Assembly (NCBI RefSeq): GCF_003030305.1
Contig: NZ_CP023676.1
Location: 2,418,001 to 2,482,000, forward strand
DNA: 64,000 bases
DNA from: Cutibacterium acnes
GTDB lineage: Bacteria > Actinomycetota > Actinomycetes > Propionibacteriales > Propionibacteriaceae
Reading direction: 5' to 3'
This document shows, piece by piece, positions 8,677 through 16,913 of the stretch. The notes beneath the pieces were generated by a model. That model made no database searches, was not told the DNA's origin, and saw only the letters and a list, made by a program, of their open reading frames with translations. Position 1 is the stretch's first letter. Each line of letters opens with the position of its first letter. Both the position numbers and the translations under genes were made by a program.

Positions 8677-9684
8677 ATGAGTGCGGAAACAGGCCGACCC
8701 ACTATGCACGAGGTAGCTCGGGTCGCCGGTGTCTCCCATGCCACAGTGTCACGGGTCCTCAACGGCCACACCAACGTTGCCCCCGCAACCGCACGAGCTG
8801 TCGCCGACGCGATCATTACCACCGGTTATGTACCCAATCGAGCAGCACGGTCGCTACGAGTCCAGTCCACCGACACTGTGGTCCTCGTAGCCCGCGAAAA
8901 AGCCGACGTTTTCTACAGTGAGCCAACTCTGTCGCCGATGGCATCGGGAGCGAATCTTCGCCTCTCTGAGCACGGGTACCAGATGCTGCTAGCCCTCGTC
9001 GATTCTTCCCGATCCGCTGAGCGGGTCGGGTCATTGATTGCCGGGGGATCTTTCGACGCGGCAATTTTGGTAGCGATGAGCAACGACGACCCGCTGATCG
9101 CGCGTCTTATGGCCACAAATACTCCCCTCGTAACCTCATCCACGCCGTTTCCGGGCTTTGACATCCCTTCAGCTGACACCGACAACGTCGGAGGTTCCCG
9201 GGCTATCACCGCGCGACTCGTAGCCACTGGTCGGTCAAAATTAGTCGCTATCGGAGGGCCATCGTGGGCCCCGGTCACCCAGCTGCGTCTCGACGGGTTC
9301 CACCAAGGTGCGAAAAATGCCGCCTTAGGGCACACCACAGTCAATGAATGGACCCTCACCGCCGGCAAGCGGGCAATGAGGGAACTCCTTGAGCTTCACC
9401 CGGACCTCGACGGTGTTGTCGCGGCCTCAGATCTGCTGGCGGCGGGAGCAACCCGAGCCCTCAACGAGGTCGGTCGGCGGGTCCCACAGGACGTCGGCGT
9501 CGTCGGGTTCGACGATGCACCAATCGCGGCTCTCAACGATCCTCCGCTGTCGACGGTGCGCAGCGATGCCAGGGCAACGGGAATTGCCTTAGCCGACATG
9601 GCTATCGCGCAGATTCGCGGCCAGGAGCTCCCCCAACCCCACCTCCTACTACCCAACGAAGTAGTTTGGCGAGAGTCGGCCTGA
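8677..9684 (+). CDS. LacI-family transcriptional regulator of the ABC importer
   Basis: A 335-residue repressor with an N-terminal LacI helix-turn-helix (TMHEVARVAGVSHATVSRVL) and a periplasmic-binding-protein-like sensor domain with GFDDAPIAALNDPPLSTVR near the C-terminus. The ATG at 8677 is chosen because AGGAGGA ends six bases before it; the TTG at 8671 abuts that site and is less likely. It is transcribed away from the importer genes and probably represses them until the sugar binds. The palindrome in the shared intergenic region is a good candidate for its site. Confidence 0.9.
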   Translation: MSAETGRPTMHEVARVAGVSHATVSRVLNGHTNVAPATARAVADAIITTGYVPNRAARSLRVQSTDTVVLVAREKADVFYSEPTLSPMASGANLRLSEHGYQMLLALVDSSRSAERVGSLIAGGSFDAAILVAMSNDDPLIARLMATNTPLVTSSTPFPGFDIPSADTDNVGGSRAITARLVATGRSKLVAIGGPSWAPVTQLRLDGFHQGAKNAALGHTTVNEWTLTAGKRAMRELLELHPDLDGVVAASDLLAAGATRALNEVGRRVPQDVGVVGFDDAPIAALNDPPLSTVRSDARATGIALADMAIAQIRGQELPQPHLLLPNEVVWRESA

Positions 9685-9692
9685 CCGGTCCG

Positions 9693-10385
9693 TCAGACCA
9701 CCGACGGGCGTTGCAGGTCGGTGTAGTTAACGGCCTTGGCATCAAGAAGTTCGACAAAAGCGTCGAACCCGTTGGCCTCCAGCCACTGACGCTCGGCCTC
9801 GGTGATCGGTACGCCAAGTAACCAGTGGACCTTCATGTCGCCAATGTCCACCTGGTCTAGCTGGGGGGTGGTGAAGGGATGGCACCACATGAGATGCGGG
9901 GTAGTGGAATTCGGCGCGTACATCGACACAACATCGCCGAAGACGATCCCGGGAGCCATCGACCAGTGATCACGGAGCACCGCGAAGGCGCACGATCCCA
10001 GGACCTTGCCCATGACGTCAGAACCGGGAGCGCCCACCACCATAAGCTCCGCGCGAATATCGCTGCTGGTGCCGTCAACGAGGGCGACGGCATTGGGTTC
10101 AGCGTGCAGACTCACCGTCGACCAGGTCGACCAACCCGGCGCGGGCGCATCAGCAAAAGCCAGAACATCGATGCGCACCTCTTCGGCGGCGTCTACCATG
10201 CCATCCGCACGGGGTGTACCACCGACCGCCTCGACTACGGCCTGAGCAACCTGAGGGCCGGTTGAAGGCATCTGCGTTGGCTCGGCCAGATGCTCAGGCA
10301 GGTCTTGTGGGTCCAGCGGTCGCTCAGCCGTTAGCTCATCACCGTCAGGAAGGCGTGCTGCTGGGGAGACGTTTTCGTCGCTCAT
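9693..10385 (-). CDS. Suppressor-of-fused (SUFU) domain protein
   Basis: A 230-residue soluble protein. The C-terminal two thirds look like the bacterial SUFU domain: a stretch around DVVSMYAPNSTTPHLMWCHPF, then WLLGVPITEAERQWLEANG, where the late helix with (I/L)TxxE is typical. Residues 1-60 are acidic and low in complexity. Bacterial SUFU proteins often serve as immunity proteins against secreted toxins or are of unknown role; no toxin gene is adjacent. It ends eight bases past the LacI stop, tail to tail, and is divergent from the mscS-type gene. Confidence 0.6.
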   Translation of the reverse strand: MSDENVSPAARLPDGDELTAERPLDPQDLPEHLAEPTQMPSTGPQVAQAVVEAVGGTPRADGMVDAAEEVRIDVLAFADAPAPGWSTWSTVSLHAEPNAVALVDGTSSDIRAELMVVGAPGSDVMGKVLGSCAFAVLRDHWSMAPGIVFGDVVSMYAPNSTTPHLMWCHPFTTPQLDQVDIGDMKVHWLLGVPITEAERQWLEANGFDAFVELLDAKAVNYTDLQRPSVV

Positions 10386-10510
10386 ACATCGATCCTGTCA
10401 CGTTGATGGCTCTAGCGTGTCCGGGGCGGGGGTTTTCTTGCCCGACGTGGGAAGGTGGAAGTGTTACTGAGAGCACATCCACCGCCTGAACCCGACCGCG
10501 AAGGGAGACC

Positions 10511-11368
10511 ATGCCTCCGCTGAAATCCGACGTGTGGACATGGGACACACTCATCCACATCGCCATCATCATCGCTGTAGCGATCATCGCCCGTTGGCTG
10601 CTCCGCAAGGGCGTTGATTGGACGATTCATCTCATGGTGTCGCGCTCCGAGAAACGCGAAGCGACGATGCCAGGCCGCACGCGTCGTATCCTCGCAGAGG
10701 CGACCGGCGCGAGCATCGATCGACAAAATCAGCGCACCGCAACCGTTGGCGGGCTTCTTTCGAATGTCGGTGTGACGATCATCATCATCGTCGCCCTGCT
10801 TTCGGGATTCAGCACCATCGGCTTCAAGATCACCCCCATCCTCACCTCCGCCGGAATTGTTGGCGTGGCGCTAGCCTTTGGCGCACAGACGCTCGTCAAA
10901 GACGTCCTGGCGGGACTTTTCATCATCTTCGAGGACCAGTACGGCGTCGGTGACGCGGTGAAAATCAATGAAGTGGAGGGGCTCGTTGAAGATGTCGGCC
11001 TACGTGTGACGCGGATCCGGGATTGGAATGGCGCAGCCTGGTATCTACGCAACGGTGAGATCACCAAGGTGGGCAATGTCACTCAGGGCTGGACGACCTC
11101 GTTTACTGACATCAACGTGCACGCCTTGGAAGATCCCAACCAGGTGATCCGCGTCATCCGTAAGGTTCTCGACAACCTCGAAGTCGAATTTGAAGGAACC
11201 CTACTCGACAAGCCGCTGGTGCTGGGCGTCGGCGACATCACCGGCGACACGATGACCTTCCAGGTCATGACGAAATGCATCGCCAACCAGCACAATAATG
11301 TTCTGCGCGCCCTGCGCCGCGAGTGTAAGGACGCCTTCGACGCGGCTCGGATCCGCAGGGTTTTCTGA
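10511..11368 (+). CDS. MscS-family mechanosensitive ion channel
   Basis: A 285-residue membrane protein that would open under membrane tension to release solutes in osmotic downshock. Hydrophobic helices lie at about 12-32, 80-100 and 108-140. The pore-lining helix and start of the beta domain read GVALAFGAQTLVKDVLAGLF, then EDQYGVGDAVKINEVEG, both strongly MscS-like. The C-terminus is short, as in small MscS/YkuT-like channels. GAAGGGAGACC precedes the ATG. It appears to be monocistronic. Confidence 0.9.
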   Translation: MPPLKSDVWTWDTLIHIAIIIAVAIIARWLLRKGVDWTIHLMVSRSEKREATMPGRTRRILAEATGASIDRQNQRTATVGGLLSNVGVTIIIIVALLSGFSTIGFKITPILTSAGIVGVALAFGAQTLVKDVLAGLFIIFEDQYGVGDAVKINEVEGLVEDVGLRVTRIRDWNGAAWYLRNGEITKVGNVTQGWTTSFTDINVHALEDPNQVIRVIRKVLDNLEVEFEGTLLDKPLVLGVGDITGDTMTFQVMTKCIANQHNNVLRALRRECKDAFDAARIRRVF

Positions 11369-11537
11369 TCGACAGTCCGGTCTTCCTTTTCACCACGATC
11401 CCAAGTTTCCTCGGCCCCGGCCATCGCCAGATACCACGTGGTACACCTTTCGTGGGCAGAGAACTCGCCTCTCCCCCCACGACGTGACAGTTTTCGACGT
11501 CGCAGACGTCGGACGCTTTTCCGGCAGGTTCACCGGG

Positions 11538-12683
11538 TCAGCGACCGAGCTCCTCCCGCACTGCCTGCTCCACCGCCCGACTCAACAGCGGCCCAGCTTG
11601 GGCCATCGATGCCTCAACATCGGGCTCAATGTCGGACAAGCAGATGATGCGCTCGAAGACACGACGCTTCTCCTCAGGCAGGTCGCACCTCCCGCACACC
11701 GCCCATACCGGCACTCCTGCGTCGAGAGCAATCTTGCGGATCGTGTCAGGAAGCTTGCCTAGCAAGGTTTGCCTGTCAAGTCGACCCTCGCCAGTGACAA
11801 CAAGTCCAGCCCCAGAGATTTTTGACACTGCTTTGGCCCATCCGAGCATTGCAGCTGCCCCCGGGCGGTATTTTGCTCCCAGACAGCGAAGCGCCCAACC
11901 AACTCCGCCGGCGGCACCGGATCCCGGATCGTCCCGGTAAGTACTACCGATGGCTGGTTCCATCAGGTCGGCAAGCCTGGTCAGACCGGCCTCAGCAATC
12001 GCGATGCCTTCGTGGTCCAAACCCTTCTGAGGACCAAACACGGCAGCCGCACCTTCTGGTCCGAGCAACGGCGAAGTGACGTCACACGCGACTGTCAGCT
12101 CTACCCCCGACAATTTTCGATTGAGTCCGGACAGGTCGAGGCGTGTGAGTTCCGTCAACCCTGCTGCCCCGGGAGAAATTGGCGCGAGATTTTTGTCGAG
12201 CAGACGCACACCTAAGGCTTCCAACATTCCTGCGCCGCCATCAGTGGATGCTGACCCACCGACCCCAACGGTGATGTCGGTCGCTCCTTTACGCAGGGCA
12301 GCTGCGATAACCTCACCAAGACCGCGGCTGGATGCCACGAGGCCACGCCGGGGCGTCGGCCGCCCGGATACCCGGTCGGCCCTCTCTAGACCACAACAGG
12401 TAGCCATTTCAATGACAGCATGGCGGTCACGCATTGCGTAGTCGACTTCCGCGAGGTCTCCTGTGGCGCCGTGACACTTGACGGTGACAGCATGACAACC
12501 GGCCGCTAGAACTGCCTCAACAGTCCCCTCCCCGCCATCAGCAACCGGGATCGTGATGACCTCACGATCCGGATCAGCCGCAGAAAACCCCCGCCGGACT
12601 GCTCGACAAGCCTTCCCAGAGCTCAGTGAGCCTTTAAACGAGTCAACGGCTACGACGACCGGCGCATTCGGATCGGGACGCAT
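11538..12683 (-). CDS. Glycerate kinase (GlxK/GarK type)
   Basis: A 381-residue kinase that phosphorylates D-glycerate (2- or 3-phosphoglycerate product by subtype), feeding lower glycolysis. The N-terminus VVVAVDSFKGSLSSGKACRA is the family's diagnostic motif, followed by DGGEGTVEAVL and GVGGSASTDGGAGMLEALG. The C-terminus has VVTGEGRLDRQTLLGK. I chose the ATG at 12683, which places the motif about ten residues from the start as in the family; in-frame starts up to 12806 would add a tail with no family match. Neighbours give no pathway partner. Confidence 0.85.
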   Translation of the reverse strand: MRPDPNAPVVVAVDSFKGSLSSGKACRAVRRGFSAADPDREVITIPVADGGEGTVEAVLAAGCHAVTVKCHGATGDLAEVDYAMRDRHAVIEMATCCGLERADRVSGRPTPRRGLVASSRGLGEVIAAALRKGATDITVGVGGSASTDGGAGMLEALGVRLLDKNLAPISPGAAGLTELTRLDLSGLNRKLSGVELTVACDVTSPLLGPEGAAAVFGPQKGLDHEGIAIAEAGLTRLADLMEPAIGSTYRDDPGSGAAGGVGWALRCLGAKYRPGAAAMLGWAKAVSKISGAGLVVTGEGRLDRQTLLGKLPDTIRKIALDAGVPVWAVCGRCDLPEEKRRVFERIICLSDIEPDVEASMAQAGPLLSRAVEQAVREELGR

Positions 12684-12835
12684 GGTCTCAGCATGGCACG
12701 CCACCATGTCGTGGCTCGAGACCGGCTCTCCCATCTTGATGACCATTTCTCCCGCCTCGAGTCCTGTATCCTCACTCCTTCGCCCCGACATGCATAATGT
12801 CGGCACTTTTCGTCACAACCCGTAAACTCGGGGTC

Positions 12836-13051
12836 ATGGTAAATCGCGCCTACCTGTCCCTGAGCGTTCTTGCCCTCGTGCTGTGGGTGGCCGCGTACCG
12901 TCATTTACCCGGCTGGGCAGCTGGGATAACGCTGGCGTGCATCGTGCTGTTCTCACTGTTCTGCGAGTGGTCGCGGGTGCGTACCCTGGCACGCATCGGC
13001 AAATCTCGCGGTACCGCTGCCCAGAGCTCGCGCGGTCGTAAGCTGTCCTGA
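12836..13051 (+). CDS. Small two-helix membrane protein
   Basis: A 71-residue protein from the ATG at 12836. It has two hydrophobic segments (YLSLSVLALVLWVAAY and GWAAGITLACIVLFSLFC) and a basic C-terminal tail (RTLARIGKSRG), so a hairpin in the membrane is likely. A TAAACT hexamer ends seven bases before this ATG, supporting a leaderless start; the in-frame ATG at 12797 would add 13 residues with no support. The function is unknown. Confidence 0.5.
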   Translation: MVNRAYLSLSVLALVLWVAAYRHLPGWAAGITLACIVLFSLFCEWSRVRTLARIGKSRGTAAQSSRGRKLS

Positions 13052-13156
13052 TCAGGCCCTCAGCAGCCTTCATGACACGACCGATCCGAACAAGCCCTGT
13101 AGTGTTCCTACCGCCCACCAGCCTCGACGCCAATGTCGCGTAGGCTATTTGCCGCC

Positions 13157-14656
13157 ATGCCTGAGAAAAACATCAACAGCACCACCATGCTGCCCGCCGC
13201 CCTGCGTCCTACCCCCGACGAATCCGGGATGACCGTGCCGCAGTTGCTCGAGCATCGCATCAATGCGCTCTTCGAGCAGATCCCGTTGGTGGCCGAACTA
13301 GGTGAGGCCTTCGCACAGGCTAGTCACGATTTGTATCTCGTTGGTGGATCTGTTCGCGACGCCCTTATGGGCCGACTGGGTCACGACCTCGACTTCACGA
13401 CCGATGCCCGCCCTGACGACACTGAAGCGATCCTGCGCCAACACACCCACGCGACCTGGGATATCGGCCGAGCTTTCGGAACGATCGGCGCCCAGATTGA
13501 CGATTGGGTGGTTGAGGTCACAACCTACCGCGCGGATGCTTACCATCCGGACTCACGCAAGCCCGAGATCGTCTACGGCGAGACCCTCAAGGACGACCTT
13601 ATTCGCCGCGACTTCACTGTCAATGCGATGGCCCTTCATGCCGCTACCCGAACCTTCTCGGATCCTTACGCAGGCCTGACCGACATCGTGTCGGGAATTT
13701 TGCGCACCCCCTTCCCTCCGGAGCGGTCTTTCAGTGACGATCCTCTCCGGATGATGCGAGCGGCACGTTTCACCTCTCAGCTGGGTTTTACCGTCACGAA
13801 CGAGGTACGTGCCGCCATGACCGACATGGCCTCTCGCATCGAGATCATCTCAGCCGAGCGTGTTCGCGATGAGCTCTCCAAGACTCTCCTCACTGACCAC
13901 CCCCGTGAGGGACTGGACCTCCTCGTGACTACGAGGATTGCCGACTATGTACTTCCCGAACTCCCCGCACTGCGTCTCGAGCGCGACGAGCACCATCGTC
14001 ACAAGGATGTCTATGAACACTCCTTAACGGTTTTGGACCAGTCGATCGACCTAGAGAAACGTCGCGGCCACGACCCGGACCTCACGGGTCGTCTGGCGGC
14101 CCTGCTGCACGACATCGGCAAGCCCTCGACGCGCAAGTTCGAGCCCGGCGGCAAGGTGAGCTTCCATCACCACGACATCGTCGGGGCGAAGATGGCACGC
14201 AAACGCCTTAAAGCCCTCACCTACCCCAGCCAGGTCGTCAAGGAGGTATCCAAGCTCGTCGAATTACACCTGCGCTTCCACGGCTACGGTGATCAAGGTT
14301 GGACTGACTCGGCGGTTCGTCGTTATGTTCGAGACGCCGGCGACCAACTGGAGCGCCTCCATATCCTCACCCGATCTGACTGCACGACTCGCAATCGGCG
14401 CAAAGCCGAGCGGCTGGAATTCGCCTATGACGATCTTGAGGCGCGCATCGCCAATTTGACCGCTAAGGAGGAGCTCGCCGCCATTCGACCCGACCTCGAC
14501 GGCCAGCAAATTATGGCGATCTTAGGTATCAAGCCGGGACCGGAGGTTGGCAAGGCGTACAAATTCCTGCTCAACCTTCGCCTGGATGAAGGCCCGCATA
14601 CTCCCGACGAGGCGAAAAACGCACTGCTGGCCTGGTGGGCCACGCAGGATCGCTAA
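13157..14656 (+). CDS. CCA tRNA nucleotidyltransferase / poly(A) polymerase family
   Basis: A protein of 499 residues from the ATG at 13157, or 507 from 13133. It adds or repairs the 3' CCA of tRNA. The head domain shows YLVGGSVRDALMG and then DLDFTTDA, the two metal-binding Asps of class II nucleotidyltransferases. EIVYGETLKDDLIRRDFTVNA is the next conserved block. An HD domain (AALLHDIGKPSTR, near residue 320) follows, as in many actinobacterial members. In mycobacteria this gene (pcnA) heads the pcnA - DUF6049 - murJ/pseudokinase - trx cluster near oriC; the first two genes of that order are kept here. Confidence 0.92.
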   Translation: MPEKNINSTTMLPAALRPTPDESGMTVPQLLEHRINALFEQIPLVAELGEAFAQASHDLYLVGGSVRDALMGRLGHDLDFTTDARPDDTEAILRQHTHATWDIGRAFGTIGAQIDDWVVEVTTYRADAYHPDSRKPEIVYGETLKDDLIRRDFTVNAMALHAATRTFSDPYAGLTDIVSGILRTPFPPERSFSDDPLRMMRAARFTSQLGFTVTNEVRAAMTDMASRIEIISAERVRDELSKTLLTDHPREGLDLLVTTRIADYVLPELPALRLERDEHHRHKDVYEHSLTVLDQSIDLEKRRGHDPDLTGRLAALLHDIGKPSTRKFEPGGKVSFHHHDIVGAKMARKRLKALTYPSQVVKEVSKLVELHLRFHGYGDQGWTDSAVRRYVRDAGDQLERLHILTRSDCTTRNRRKAERLEFAYDDLEARIANLTAKEELAAIRPDLDGQQIMAILGIKPGPEVGKAYKFLLNLRLDEGPHTPDEAKNALLAWWATQDR

Positions 14657-14698
14657 ACCTTTCTGATGGTCACAGCTGAAGCAGGTCGGCCAACTACC

Positions 14699-16840
14699 AT
14701 GACAGACGTGCCTTCTCCTTCCCGCCTTCGCCCAGCCGCCTGGCTACTAGGCCTGTTGATGGTTTTGGCGACCGTTGTGACGGGATCATCCCCTGCCCAG
14801 GCGCGCACCGCTTCCGGGTTAGTCAAGGTGGCGATTACCTCCGTCACGCCACCGACGGGTGATCCCAAAACTCCCATCACAATTAAAGGGACGGTCACGA
14901 ACACCTCCTCGGTGTCCATGACGTGGGTACAGGCGTCTTTTTGGCGTTCCCAGGACGAGATCAACGACACTCGGGACCTCTCTGACCTCCTCGCTTCCCC
15001 GGCTACCGTGCCAGTGGGGATGCGCTGGTTCCGCGAGCCGAAAGAGGCGTCAATTTTTAACATCACGGACCCCGAGGCCAACCAGACCTTTAAGCCAGGA
15101 GACACCGGGTCGTTCACCGTCACCGGTACACCCGCTCAGATGGGTCTGACGACGCCAAATGCTGTCTATGCAGTCGGGGTTCATGTACAGGCATCCCCGG
15201 GAAATCAACCGCGGAGAACCGTCGGACGAGCACGGGTACTCACGGTGCTCTCGGACGCTCACACCAGCGCGAATCTGGCCCCCGTTATCGTGCTGTCTGC
15301 CCCACCGTCGCGACGCATTGACGGTACCTTCACCGACGAATCCCTATCCGATGACATCACCCGCCGGTTGAAACCCCTCGCCGAGGCAGCACATACCCGC
15401 AATGCCACCGTGCTCGTTGATCCGAGTCTTATCGACGAAGTTCGTGCCATGGCGTCGGGTTATCTGGTAGCTGGCAAGGGCTCACACACTGTCGCCGGAA
15501 CTGGCCAAGAGCAAGCCAAGGAGTGGCTCAATCTCGTCGAGCCTCTCTTATCGTCAGGCCGGGCGTATCGCCTGCCCTACGGAAATGCTGACGTCATCGG
15601 GACCGCCCGGCAGGGACGCTCCAGTCTTTTACTGACGGTCAAGCACGCCGTCGACCCTTCCAACCCCGCGGCGCATTTGCCCTTGGCTATCATCGATCCC
15701 GCCGCTGAACTCGACAATTCGTCGTTCAAAACCTTGGCTAAAGAGCTCTCCCCCTCCGTCATACTGACTTGCGCAGCATCAGTTCGTAAGGGGGTTCGCG
15801 AGGACTTTGGGGTGAAGATCGTCGGGTTGGCCGACACGGTCCGGACCAGCGGCCATCCCCAATCAAACAGTGATTCTCAGCGACGCGGAATGCTGCTGTC
15901 CCAAGCCCTCCTCATGACTCGTGAGTCGATCCCTGCTGTCACCCTCGTGACCACCGTGAACGACGTCCAGGCCACTGCTCCCGTCAGCTGGCTCCATCTG
16001 CAGAACCTGTCGACAATTCTCAACGGGGCTAAACCGGGGCTACACCTGCCGGAAAGTCATGCCGGAAACACGATCCTCAAAGATTCGTGGTGGCAAATCC
16101 AGCACGACGTGGGCGTTGATGCTGACGGCTGGTCAGATTTGGTCGGGGCCTCGCCAGAGACGGCTTCTTTGACCTCGGCGAAATTTGTCAGCCGGACGCT
16201 GTCGGCGTCACTCAAGGATCGGGAGGCGTGGGCTACCGACGTTATGCGCCCGGCGTCGGAGGTCATTGCCGGTAACGGCTTGGTCCTGCACTCGGCTTCC
16301 CATTTTGTGATGTCGTCGTCACGTAACGAGTTCCCGCTCACGATCACGAACTCGCTAGCGCAGACGGTTCGTGTCAAGGTCGTAGTCACTTCAGAAAACC
16401 CGCAACGCATTGACATCCCGGACACCCAGGTTGTTGCGATACAGCCCAAAGAGACGCAAACCATCAAGTTTGCTCCGAAAGCGAGTTCAAACGGCGTCGT
16501 TGAGATGCAGGCTCACCTGTCGACTCCGTCGGGACGGCTCCTGGGTTCTCAGTCAACTTTCGTCGTCAAAGCTACCCAAATGGATGATGTGGGCTGGATC
16601 ATCATCGTCGTGTCGGCATTGGTGCTCATCATCGCGACGGTGCTGAGAATCCGACAAGTGACGGCAAATTCCCAGCGCGACACCGAGACCGCAGCCCGAG
16701 ATGCTAAGCAACCTGCAACGAAGCTTGATGACATTTCTGACAGCACGCCAGCCACCCCAGCACAACAGGATCAGGAAGCAGCCTCGAGTGACGATTCTGC
16801 ACGGAGCTCTCACACCGACACTGGCGACCTCACCGCGTGA
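14699..16840 (+). CDS. DUF6049 family secreted/membrane protein
   Basis: A protein of 713 residues from the ATG at 14699; an ATG at 14666 is also possible. An N-terminal signal sequence (WLLGLLMVLATVVTGSSPAQA) ends in an AQA cleavage-like site. The large extracellular region contains Ig-like beta sequence, and one transmembrane helix near the C-terminus (WIIIVVSALVLIIATVL) precedes a cytoplasmic acidic tail. This layout and the position right after the CCA transferase match the actinobacterial family encoded beside MurJ, thought to act in envelope biogenesis; its biochemical role is not known. The spacing of about 40 bases suggests co-transcription with its neighbours. Confidence 0.8.
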   Translation: MTDVPSPSRLRPAAWLLGLLMVLATVVTGSSPAQARTASGLVKVAITSVTPPTGDPKTPITIKGTVTNTSSVSMTWVQASFWRSQDEINDTRDLSDLLASPATVPVGMRWFREPKEASIFNITDPEANQTFKPGDTGSFTVTGTPAQMGLTTPNAVYAVGVHVQASPGNQPRRTVGRARVLTVLSDAHTSANLAPVIVLSAPPSRRIDGTFTDESLSDDITRRLKPLAEAAHTRNATVLVDPSLIDEVRAMASGYLVAGKGSHTVAGTGQEQAKEWLNLVEPLLSSGRAYRLPYGNADVIGTARQGRSSLLLTVKHAVDPSNPAAHLPLAIIDPAAELDNSSFKTLAKELSPSVILTCAASVRKGVREDFGVKIVGLADTVRTSGHPQSNSDSQRRGMLLSQALLMTRESIPAVTLVTTVNDVQATAPVSWLHLQNLSTILNGAKPGLHLPESHAGNTILKDSWWQIQHDVGVDADGWSDLVGASPETASLTSAKFVSRTLSASLKDREAWATDVMRPASEVIAGNGLVLHSASHFVMSSSRNEFPLTITNSLAQTVRVKVVVTSENPQRIDIPDTQVVAIQPKETQTIKFAPKASSNGVVEMQAHLSTPSGRLLGSQSTFVVKATQMDDVGWIIIVVSALVLIIATVLRIRQVTANSQRDTETAARDAKQPATKLDDISDSTPATPAQQDQEAASSDDSARSSHTDTGDLTA

Positions 16841-16913
16841 CAATCCCAGAGTTCCGGGCCCGGATCGGTATCGTTGAGGATGCACAGTCGGATCGATCGG
16901 GTAGGAGGTGGCA

